Positions 7,205-15,900 of a stretch of 15,968 bases of DNA are shown in pieces. The notes beneath the pieces are model-generated. The model searched no databases, was not told the DNA's origin, and saw only the letters and a program-made list of their open reading frames with translations. Made by a program: the position numbers and the translations under genes. The stretch comes from Chloroflexota bacterium (GTDB lineage: Bacteria; Chloroflexota; Dehalococcoidia; SM23-28-2; RBG-16-64-32). The stretch is from NCBI GenBank assembly GCA_016190405.1, contig JACPQO010000194.1:1-15968 (forward strand), read 5' to 3'. Every line of letters starts with the position of its first letter. Position 1 is the stretch's first letter.

Positions 7205-8365
7205 ATGAGGGCAAGAACAGCCATCGTAGCCCCCGCCGTCGCCTTCCTCCTACTGCTGTTCCTGGGCACAGCCTGCGGCGGCGGCGAAAACCCCTTCGGC
7301 GTCAAATCCGAGGTAGTCACCCAGGCCGATCACGCCGACGCCATGGTCGTCGCCCCCGACGGGCGGCTGCTCTTCGCCGAACAACTGACCGGCAAGATCC
7401 GCATCGTTACCCCCGATGGTAAGCTCCTGGATCAGCCCTTCGCCCAGGTAGAGGTCGCCCTCTACGTGGAGTGGGGGCTGACCGGCCTCGCCCTCGATCC
7501 GGACTTCGCGAGCAACCACTTCGTCTACGCTTTCCTGACCCAGCCGGTCAGCCCGGACCCGCCGCCCATCGGCAGGCCCGTCATCGTCCGCTTCACCGAC
7601 CAGAACAACCAGGGGGTCGACCCCAAAGTCCTGGTCGGCGACCTGCGCGAGACCGTCCCCGAACACCCGGGCTTCAATGCCAACGGCAAGATCCACTTCG
7701 GCCCCGACGGCTTCCTGTACGCCAGCCTGGGCGACTACGACACCAACGAACTGGTACAGGACCTCAGCACCCCGATGGGCAAGCTCCTTCGTATCAACAA
7801 GGAAGACGGGTCGGCAGCGCCCGGCAACCCCCTGGCGGCCAACCCCAGCGCCGACCAGCGCATCTTCGCCTACGGCTTTCGCGAGCCCTTCGACTTCGCC
7901 TTCCATCCCCAGACCGGCCAGCTCTATGGCACCGACAACACCCCCAACACCTGCGAGGCGCTGAACATCGTCCAGCCCGGCGCCAACTACGGCTGGCCCA
8001 ACGTAGGCCCCTTCCCCTTCTCCGATTGCCTGGTGGGCCGCGAGGTGAAGCCCCTCTACCACTTCGCTAAGGGAGGCATGAACCCCGGCGATTTCCTCTC
8101 CCTGGTGGAAGTCACATCCATCGCCTTTGCCTCCGGCAGCAAGTACCCGCTCATCGGCGACTCGCTGCTGGTCTGCGAGAAAGTCACCAAGCTGCTGCGC
8201 CGCGTGACGCTGGCCGGCCAGAACTTCGACCAGGTAACCGCCGATGATGCCGTCGTCAAGGACTGCCAGCTGGCCATCGCTGTGGCCCCCGACGGCACTG
8301 TCTATTACAGCAACGAGACGGAGATCCGGCGACTAGTGCCCACAGCAGCCAAACCCGTCCCCTAG
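7205..8365 (+). CDS. Lipoprotein with glucose/sorbosone dehydrogenase (PQQ-type beta-propeller) fold
   Basis: A 386-residue protein. It begins with a lipoprotein signal: MRAR, a hydrophobic stretch at 7-20, and FLGTAC with Cys24, followed by GGGENP. The rest matches the GSDH family: EWGLTGLALDPDF (89-101), NGKIHFGPDGFLYASLGD (160-177), MGKLLRINKEDGS (191-203), QRIFAYGFREPFDFAFHPQTG (218-238) and CEALNIVQPGANYGWP (250-265). Members such as soluble glucose dehydrogenase and aldose sugar dehydrogenase oxidise sugars with PQQ. Here the position of the catalytic His (H--GRL/H--GGxL in the family) appears to be Asn158 (NANGKI), so dehydrogenase activity is doubtful and a binding or structural role is possible. 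Cys250, 275, 324 and 353 may form disulfides. It is expected outside the cell, tethered by lipid. No Shine-Dalgarno is present. Confidence 0.85.
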   Translation: MRARTAIVAPAVAFLLLLFLGTACGGGENPFGVKSEVVTQADHADAMVVAPDGRLLFAEQLTGKIRIVTPDGKLLDQPFAQVEVALYVEWGLTGLALDPDFASNHFVYAFLTQPVSPDPPPIGRPVIVRFTDQNNQGVDPKVLVGDLRETVPEHPGFNANGKIHFGPDGFLYASLGDYDTNELVQDLSTPMGKLLRINKEDGSAAPGNPLAANPSADQRIFAYGFREPFDFAFHPQTGQLYGTDNTPNTCEALNIVQPGANYGWPNVGPFPFSDCLVGREVKPLYHFAKGGMNPGDFLSLVEVTSIAFASGSKYPLIGDSLLVCEKVTKLLRRVTLAGQNFDQVTADDAVVKDCQLAIAVAPDGTVYYSNETEIRRLVPTAAKPVP

Positions 8366-8424
8366 CCTGAAGCCCGCCGCACGCCCAATGGGCCAGCCCT
8401 CCCTGTCTCAGCAACCGAAGCGCG

Positions 8425-8991
8425 ATGGAACCACGGTCCCGCAGTAGCCGCCGCCGCCGGCCGCAGCCTGCCTCCCCCGAGCCCGCGCCTGCGAGATCGC
8501 TCCTCCGCCGACGCGAGCTGCTGCTGGTCGTGGGCCTGGCGGCGGTGGTCATCGCCGTCGTGGCCACCGTGCTCCTGGTCTCCAGCGGCGACGAGAAGTC
8601 GGCCACCGAACAACCCACGCAGTCCGCCGACGAGGCGGCCATCGAGTCGCTGGCGCGGCGCTCCATCGATGTCCTACCGCAGGGCCAGTGGCCCTCCTTG
8701 TACGACTCCTTCACGACAGAGTTCCAGCAGCGCTGTCCCCAGGCCGACTTCGCTCAGGTCGGGGCCGATAACGCCGCCCAACTGGGCGCCGACCTCCCCT
8801 TCCTGCGCTTCAAACGGCTGGAGAACGTGGCCGTATCGGCCGACAACGCCCGCGCGGTCATCGTCGGCGAGGTGGTCGGCCGCAACGAGTACCGTATCCA
8901 GGCGGCCTTCCAGAAGCAGGACGGCGCCTGGAAGCTAGCGCCCGCCCCCGACACCGAGGGCTGCGACGCCTTCACCCGGCTCGGCGGCTAG
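8425..8991 (+). CDS. Single-pass membrane protein with NTF2-like extracytoplasmic domain
   Basis: A 188-residue protein. Residues 1-31 are rich in Arg/Pro (RSSRRRRPQP), giving a cytoplasmic basic tail. Residues 32-53 are one membrane helix. After a short acidic/Gln/Ser linker, residues 70-178 have the pattern of a small NTF2/SnoaL or DUF4878-like alpha+beta domain: an N-terminal helix pair (EAAIESLARRSIDVL, WPSLYDSFTTEF) followed by strands ending GEVVGRNEYRIQAAF and DGAWKLAP. Cys104 and Cys180 could pair outside the membrane. Such domains are often accessory to surface or cell-wall proteins, and a specific function cannot be assigned. It follows the GSDH-like lipoprotein by 59 bp on the same strand and is probably in one transcript with it. 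No clear Shine-Dalgarno is visible. Confidence 0.72.
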   Translation: MEPRSRSSRRRRPQPASPEPAPARSLLRRRELLLVVGLAAVVIAVVATVLLVSSGDEKSATEQPTQSADEAAIESLARRSIDVLPQGQWPSLYDSFTTEFQQRCPQADFAQVGADNAAQLGADLPFLRFKRLENVAVSADNARAVIVGEVVGRNEYRIQAAFQKQDGAWKLAPAPDTEGCDAFTRLGG

Positions 8992-9059
8992 CCCGCACTA
9001 TCTCCGAGCCGCAGCGATACCTCTACGCCGGTAGCATGAGCGGGGGTCATCGCTCCGCT

Positions 9060-9082
9060 CGTCCTTCGAGAGCCTCAGGACG
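9060..9082. repeat. Intergenic palindrome of the widespread CCTTCGA...TCAGG type
   Basis: CGTCCT at 9060-9065 pairs with AGGACG at 9077-9082. The loop is TCGAGAGCCTC, which itself contains GAG/CTC, and the element is followed by AACGGG. From memory, elements of the pattern 'TCGTCCTGAG...CGAAGGACGA' are scattered in intergenic DNA of many unrelated bacteria, including Chloroflexota. It lies in the 237-bp gap between the ends of the plus-strand gene (stop 8991) and the minus-strand gene (stop 9229). The sequence around it shows no coding signal. Confidence 0.6.
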
Positions 9083-9165
9083 AACGGGAAGCGGCGAGAT
9101 ATCGCCTGCCGCAACCTTGGGCAACCCCCACTGCCCGGAAGCGCGGGGTCCGGCCCAAAAGAGGC

Positions 9166-9196
9166 AGGGGCCCCAGGGGTTCCCGGGGCCCCTTTT
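9166..9196. terminator. Strong GC hairpin with T-run, probably bidirectional terminator
   Basis: AGGGGCCCC (9166-9174) pairs with GGGGCCCCT (9185-9193). The loop AGGGGTTCCC can extend the stem by GGG/CCC. On the plus strand the stem runs into TTTT (9193-9196). On the minus strand it is followed by GCCTCTTTT. It sits between convergent genes, about 175 bases after the stop at 8991 and 36 bases after the stop of the minus gene at 9229, so it can end transcripts from both sides. Confidence 0.7.
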
Positions 9197-9228
9197 GCGA
9201 TTGCCTAGCTTATCCGGCTACTGGCGCT

Positions 9229-9861
9229 CTAGCGCCGCGCGCGGGACAGGGCCCAGGCGCCCGATCCCACGACGGCCAGGCCCAGCATGCCCGCCAGCAC
9301 CCAGATGAGCGCGGACGGACCGCCGTCGGAGGGCGTGCCGCCGGTCTTGATGGCCGCCGCCGGCGTCACCGTCACCGTCGCCGTGGCGGTGGCCGTGGCT
9401 GTCGGTACAGGTGTCGCTGTCGCCGTCGGCGTGGCGGTAGCCGTGGCGGTCGGGGTCGGCGGCGTGGTGCAGGTCAAGTTGAGCAGCTGCACGTTGGCGT
9501 TGTTCCAGGTGCCGGTGGGCGTGCAGGCGATAGCAGTGCCGCCGTCCACGTACTCGAACGAGACCGTGGCGCCATCACTGCCGCAGTTGTCCTGCTCGCT
9601 GTTGTGCTTCACCTGGATATCGTAGTTAAGGCTGTCGCCCAGGTCGGATATGGAGGCGGTACCGCAGATGACGCCACCAATCTTACCCCGCACGGTACCG
9701 GCGGTGGCGGCGGCCCCGTCCACGGTCACCGTGCCGAAGAACCGGGATGGAGGCAGGATCTGGGCGTTGGCGGTGGGCGCAGCGCTCTGAATGCTCACCA
9801 GCGCCAGAGCCACCAGCGCCACCGCCGCCACCACTGCCCCTGCCAGACTCAGTTTTCTCAT
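9229..9861 (-). CDS. Secreted surface protein with Thr-rich stalk and C-terminal membrane anchor
   Basis: A 210-residue protein. Residues 1-33 are a Sec signal peptide with a likely cut after ANA. Residues 35-131 form a small beta-rich domain (PPSRFFGTVTVDGAAATAGT, then CGSDGATVSF and a final LNLTC) with four cysteines (66, 93, 113, 131), enough for two disulfides. The pattern is familiar from Chloroflexota surface proteins and resembles carboxypeptidase-regulatory-like beta sandwiches. Residues 132-167 are a stalk of alternating Thr, Ala, Pro and Val (TPTATATATPTATATP). Then come TGGTPSDGG (173-181), a membrane helix (about 184-203) and a basic end, SRARR. This motif-helix-basic-tail order is like a sortase substrate, but it is not LPXTG. 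The stalk is a good target for O-glycosylation by the PMT-like enzyme nearby (inference). The start ATG 9861 has an excellent AGGAGGT (9866-9872, minus strand) at five bases. It is probably transcribed after, or independently of, the giant gene upstream. Confidence 0.85.
   Translation of the reverse strand: MRKLSLAGAVVAAVALVALALVSIQSAAPTANAQILPPSRFFGTVTVDGAAATAGTVRGKIGGVICGTASISDLGDSLNYDIQVKHNSEQDNCGSDGATVSFEYVDGGTAIACTPTGTWNNANVQLLNLTCTTPPTPTATATATPTATATPVPTATATATATVTVTPAAAIKTGGTPSDGGPSALIWVLAGMLGLAVVGSGAWALSRARR
9364..9468 (-). repeat. Low-complexity Thr/Ala/Pro/Val stalk coding repeat
   Basis: Degenerate short repeats of ACN GCN CCN codons encode about 35 residues of the stalk. Third positions vary, so the repeat is kept at protein rather than DNA level. 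This argues for selection on a Thr-rich extended spacer and against a recent slippage tract. Confidence 0.75.
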
Positions 9862-9925
9862 CTTGACCTCCTACCTATTGGGCCCTACTTGCCCCCTCCG
9901 GGGCTTCTCCCTGTTTCTTCGCGCT

Positions 9926-9976
9926 CCAACCCCTGAGGAGGGGGCCCGGCTGGGGGAATCCCTCCTCAGGGGTTGG
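9926..9976. repeat. Perfect 17-bp inverted repeat (hairpin) between the two surface-protein genes
   Basis: CCAACCCCTGAGGAGGG (9926-9942) and its exact complement at 9960-9976 flank a 17-base loop. It lies 18 bases after the TAG of the giant gene and 64 bases before the ATG at 9861, both read leftward. No T-run follows on either strand, so it is not a standard intrinsic terminator. It may be an RNA stabilising or processing stem, a terminator of another kind, or a REP-like repeat. Confidence 0.65.
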
Positions 9977-9993
9977 CTGCACTGTTCCCTATT

Positions 9994-12900
9994 CTACGGG
10001 TCTTGCGGCCAGTCGATGTCCTCGCTCACATGGATGACCAGAACGTCGTTCAGGCACACCTGCTTCAGGTCGTTGATGATGTCCGGCACGTCCGGGTCGA
10101 AGCTTGTCCACGCCTTGCTCTCGTTATCGTGCCTCCAGGCCACATCCAGAGCGTCGGCGTCCGTCAGAGGCTCGAAGGCGTCGACCGAGTTGGCGCACTT
10201 GTCGGCCTGCCAGGACACGAAGTTCCAGCCGGCGAACAGCTTGACCACTATGGGCGCCGGCGGCGGTACCACCGGCGGTGCGTTGACGAGCACGTCGAAC
10301 GTCACCGTGCCCTCCGGGTCCTGTGCCTCGATACGGACGTTGACCGGGCTCAGCTGGCTCTCGTGCACGTGGATCCAGGCCTGGCACTCGTCGCCAGAAG
10401 CCACCAGCTTGGGTTGCGTGATGCCACCGAGGGCTATCGTCGCGTTGGAGTCAGCCGAGAACGTCGTCACCGTAGCGGAGTCGCTGTCCCACGTGCCCAG
10501 CTTGGCCGCCGCGTTACCGTTGACGTCCTTAACGATCTCGCCCTCGGGCGAGTTGATGGAGAACTTCACCGTCTCGCCCAACACGCCATTCAGGCCCGCG
10601 GCAGGGCCGCCAGCTGACACGGTGGTGCCGGCTGCGAACCCACCAACCTGGGTGAGACGGGTGTCGCCATTGGAAACCGTGGCGCTGCTGTCGTTGTCAC
10701 GGTAGATGCCCTCACCCGGCGTGTAGGCGGCGGGCCCCGTGTGCTTCTCGTTACTCTTGAACGCCACCAGGACGTCGCCGATGTCGGAGTCGCCCGCTTT
10801 CACTATGCTCCCCGCGGGCAGCGTACTGCTTACGGTCGTGAGGCGGGTATCGCCCACGGAGACGGCGCCGGTGCCGTCGGCGTCACGATAGACCCTCTCG
10901 TCCGGGTCGAACTTGGCGTTGGCGGTCCCTAGTTCGCTGTGCTTCTCGTCGCCGGCGAAGGCCCCCAGGGCCTGGCCAACGTCGGAGTCACCGCCAGCGC
11001 ACAGGCCATCCCGGTCAGTCAGGTGCAGCACCACGTAGTTGAACTGGTTCGTCTTGCCCGGGACGATGGTCACGTCCTTGATACCGCCCCATGTCCAGTC
11101 GATGGAGGCGGGGGCGCTCGTCATCTCTTCGTGCTTCCGCTTGTCAGGGTAGTCCACGGTGGCGGTCAGGGTGCTGCTGCCGACCTTGACGCCGTTGTTG
11201 CAGTAGTGGCCGCTCACGAACTGGATCGTGCTCGGCAGGTTCGTGTCGCAGCCCTCCCAGGTGAGGTTAGCGTCACCGTTCACCTTGGCCTTGGCCACGC
11301 CGTGGTTGTCGCTGTAGATCGTGATCCAGGAGTAGCCGCCGGTGGACTTCGGCGTGCCGCCCGGCGCTCCCGGAGCGGACAGTACCACCGCCGAGTTGTC
11401 GGCCAGGCTGTCCCAGAAGTTGTACAGGCCGCTCTTGGCGCCGATGCCCCAGGAGTGCCACAGGTAGTTGCCACCGAGAATCCAGGGCTCCGGCGGGATG
11501 TGGGTCACCTGGTACTGGCCGTCACCGCTGGGCTTGTCGAAAGGCTTGATGAACCCCGAGCTGGTGGCGCTGAGGGCGATCTTGACCTCCGCCGAGGGCA
11601 TCGGCGCGTCATCGGCGTTCACCGTGCCGTTGGGGAAGATCGTCTCGCGGCCCTGGGCGCCGGTCAGCGGGGCCAGCGGCGCCTTGCTGTCGCCGCAGGC
11701 AGGTCCGTCGAGCAGGCTCAAGGGACCGGCGTTCTTGCTGCTGCAGGCCGTGCCGCCCATCAGGTCGAACTGAGCCTTGTTGCCAAACTTCGTCTGCCAG
11801 TCGTCGGGGAAGATGCAGCGGTTGGCCGGCTTGACGTGGCCGTTGAGGTCCACGGCCTCCGGGCGCTGCGGACAGTTGAGGGCCGGCACCCACCCCCGCA
11901 CCTTCACCGTCACCAGCTGGTCGGTCGACACAATGGAGGAGGTGGCGGCGATGGTGAGGGTGACGTCCTCGAACTTCATGCAGTAGACCACGAAGTCCAT
12001 TTCAGGGGAGAGGATGATCGCCCCACCGGCGTCCGTGATATGGGCCGTCACGTCCACCTCAGCCGGGTCTTCGCACTCCACGATAACGCGGCTGATGCAG
12101 TCGGAGTTGCCGAGAGCGGTCTTGGCCGGGGTCACGCTCACCACGATGAAGTCCGGGCCGCTGGCCGCGGCAGCCTCACCCGGGATGGCGTTGAGGGCGG
12201 CGCCTATAGGCAGGGTGCCCTGGTAGCGCACGTAGAAGGGGTTCGGGTACGGGCAGTCGCCGCCGGCGGCCGCCGGGTTCCGCCAGTCCTTCTCCAGCAG
12301 CACCCGCTGGCCGGCCCAGGCCAGTTGAGGCGGCTTGCTCACCTGCGCCACCATCCGCCAGTGAATCGTGATCGTCTCGATGATGACGACCTTGGGCCGG
12401 CTGCTCAGAGCCGGGTCGTACTCTTCGGTCTTGATGGTTACCGTTATCGACGTGCTGTCGATACAGTTGGCGTTGGCGGCCGTGGTGGTCAGGGCAGCGT
12501 CGTTGTTGGGCAGGATCTCGAAGCCCACGCCCTTGTCGCTGCTGGGCACGGTGGCCGCGGCGTTGAAGCCGCCCACCACCGGGTCCAGCTTGATGACGCT
12601 ACCCGTTACCGGGTCTTCCAGCCGCACCGAGCCGCAGTCGCCGGTGACGGTGTAGGTCTGCTGCATGCCGTCGATCGGCCCGCTGTAGTTCGGGTGGCTG
12701 CCGTTGGCGTAGTCGATGAAGGACTGGCCGGCGGCGGTGATCTTGTCGAAGGTGGACGGGATGAGCACGCCCGTCACATCCAAGGTCTTGCCGCTCATGT
12801 CGGGCCGCGTGCAGAAGCCCGCATCGACGGGCAAGGCGCTGCACTCGCGGTTCGGCCAGTCAGCCAGGTCGCCGCTCTGATTGCTAGCGACCAGTGTGTC

Positions 12901-15900
12901 TCCCACGTTCCCCGCCGCCGGACCGGTCCCAGCCGCGTTGCCTACCAGTTGCGTGTTTGTGGGGCTGTTCCACTGCTTGATCAAGGGAGCGTTAGTAGCG
13001 TTGTCCCAGTAGAACTTGTCGCCGGTGGGCACGTAGGTGGCCGTGATGAGCTGCTCCACGGGCTCGTCCACGCGCCACTGCATGCAGTTGGCCTGAGCAT
13101 CGTCGTTAGCAGTGCCGTCGCCCTGCACGTTGAGGACCGGGAAGCCTGTTATGTCCTGGTGCGGGGCGGCCGGCGTGATGGTCCAGGCGATGTCGCTGTT
13201 GTCGGCGGCGCCCAGGTCTGCCGAGACCAAGCAGGCCGTGTGGGTGGACCGCGTGGCGTCGTCAGAGTCGTCCTGGATGGTCAGCGGGTAGACCTGCGAG
13301 GGGTGGCTGGCGTCGAAGTCCCGCGGCGTGTCATCGGCCGCGTCTTCCGTGGCGTTGTCGAGGTCCACGTGCACCAGGCGGCCGCCCACAGTTACGACGT
13401 GCACCGTCGCGGAGGCCGAGGGGTTAGCCACGCCGGAGGTGTTCGTCGTGGTCGCCGTGTTGGTCTTGTTACCAAGGGTATTGGCCACGAACCTGATGGT
13501 GACCGTGGCCGAGCTGCCCGCGTTCAGCGTGCCCACCGTGCAGGTCACGACCTGACCGGCGGCGGTGCAACCCGGGCTCGATCCAGTCGACACGAAGGCC
13601 GTCCCCGTGTCCAGGGTGTCCACAACGTTCACCCCGGTCACGGCAAAGCCACCGGTGTTGCTGACGACGATGGTGGAGGTGGCAATGTCACCTACGCCCA
13701 TCGTGCCGGGGCTGTTGGTCTTGCTAATGGCCAGTCTGCCGGCGCGAACCGTGATGCTGGCACTGGCGCTTACCGGACCGCCTTCGGCCGAGTCAGCGGT
13801 AGCGGAGTTGTTCACCACCGTTCCGTCAGGAACGCCGCTCACCGGCCGTACGTTAATGATGACGGTGATGGTGCCGCCGACGGGAACCGTGCCGCCCGTG
13901 CAGCTGATAAGAGGCCCGGCGCCCAGGCTGGCGCCCGAGTTGCAGTTGCCGGCGGTGAAGGCCGTGGCGCCGCCCGCCACGCTCGTGCTGGTGGACGGGA
14001 CCGTCAACTGGCTGCTGATCTGATCGACCAGGGAGACGCCGGTGGCCGTGGCGTTGCCGTTGTTGCCGATAACAATCGTGAAGTTGCCCGTGTTGGGGTC
14101 CGTGACGCCTGAGGAGGTCTTAGAAATGGTCAGGTTGGGCAGCGCCGCGCACACGCTGGCGCTGGCTGTGATCGGCGCGGGCTGCTGGGCCGAAGTGGCC
14201 GAGGCCGTGTTGAGGAAGCAGGCGCCGGAGGCCGGGTTGCTGCCCGCCGTCAGGTTCACGTTAGCCGTGCAGCTGGCGCTGGCGCCCGCCGCCAGCGTAG
14301 CAACGGTGCCCTGCAAGGTGTTGCTGACGATGGTGCAGACGGCGCCGCCGCTCTGGCCGGCGCTGGAGAAGGTCAGGCCCGCCGGCGCCGGGTCGTTGAT
14401 GACTATGCCGGTGGCGGGGGCCGCGCCCACGTTGGTTACCGTCACGGTGAGCACCGGCGTGGGGCCGCCGCTGCTGGCGAAGCCCACGGTGCCGCCGCTG
14501 AAGCTCTTGCTGATCGTAAGGATGGGGTTGTTGTTAATGGTCACGGTGCCGGTCGAGGACTGGACGGTCCCGGTCTCCGTGGTAAAGGTGTCCGCGTTGT
14601 TGCTGGTGCTGGCCCCGGTGGCCTGCCCGGCCGCCGCGCGCATCCCCACCTGTACGTTGAAGCTGGCGCCGGCGTTCAGGGGGCTCGTCATGTTACAGCT
14701 CAAGCTGTTACCGGTCAGGGTGCAGTTGGGGATACTCTGCGAGGCCGGGAACACCTCGACCACGGTCGTAGGGGTGCCGCGCACGTCGGCGTCGGTAATC
14801 GTCCCATTGGTCAACGGCGCCGTGCCGTCGTTGGTCACCGTGTAGATCCAGGAGAACTGCTCCTGGGGCGTGGAGGTGACCGTGCTCTTGCTGGCCACCT
14901 TGGTGAACACCAGGTGGGCCGACGAGGAGATGGTCAGACACTCGCTGTTGGAATTCACTGCCGGGTCGGTCTGGACCGAATCCGCGGTGAAGCTGTTGCA
15001 GACCACCGTCCCGTTGACGATGTTCGACTTGGCCGTCACCGTGAAGGTAATCGTACCGGTGCCGCCACCCGCTAGCGAACCTCCGGAGCAGGTGATCGTC
15101 TGTCCGGCGACGGAACAGGTCGGGTTGACCGCCCAGCCCGCCTTGGCGAAGTTGGCGTTCGAGTTGCCCGGCGGGTTCAGCTCGTTGGGAATGACGTCCG
15201 TAATCACCACGCCCGTGGCTGTGCCGGTGCCGCCGTTCGTAACCGAGAGAACGTAGGTGGCAGTGCCGCCGCCGGCGGCGATGGTAGGAGCATTACCGGC
15301 GAAACCGTCGCTCTTGGAAGCGGAGAGGATGACCGAGAGGATCGTCACGGCATCATTCTGGGGCGCGTTGTCCGGGTTGGTGGGGATGACGTCGGCCACA
15401 ACGAAGTTGGCGTCAGGCGGCGACGCTGGAGTCCCCGTCACCGTGTAGTCAAAGTCAACTCTCACGCTCTCGGTGGGATCGAAGTCGCCCGCGGCGAGGG
15501 TGCAGGTCACCACTTCGCCAACCACGCCGCAGTCGGCGGCTATCAGACCGGTAACCCCGACCAGCTGGGTAACGGTGATGGGGCCGATGGTGCCCGGAAT
15601 GGCGCTGGCCTCCGATATGGTAAAGGTGCCCGCGTCGTTCGGGCCGCCGCCGATGTTGGTGACCGTTGTGGCCACGTGTATCGGGGCGTTAGGGGGCACC
15701 GGGCTGAACGCCGGCTCCGGCGTCGCATCGATGGCGTACTGCATGAAGGCCGGGGCGCCCGCCTGCACGAGGCCGGCCGCGACGTTCATGCCGAAGAAGC
15801 ACCGCTGCGCAACACCGCCGTTGTTCAAACTGCCGGCAATCGGGTCGCAACTGGTGAGGTCGTCAGCGTACGTTGGGTCCGCGGCGCCCGGCGAGATGCC

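Noticed and set aside
9364..9468. CRISPR or variable tandem repeat
   Set aside because: The units are only a few codons long and degenerate, lie in frame within a secreted protein, and have no spacers.
10939..14112. A 1057-codon open frame on the plus strand, opposite the giant gene
   Set aside because: Its product is Arg/Gly/Val-rich with no domain or membrane pattern. The minus strand here encodes clear DUF11 and EF-hand-like repeats. High GC and the strong codon bias of the real gene leave the antisense frame free of stops.
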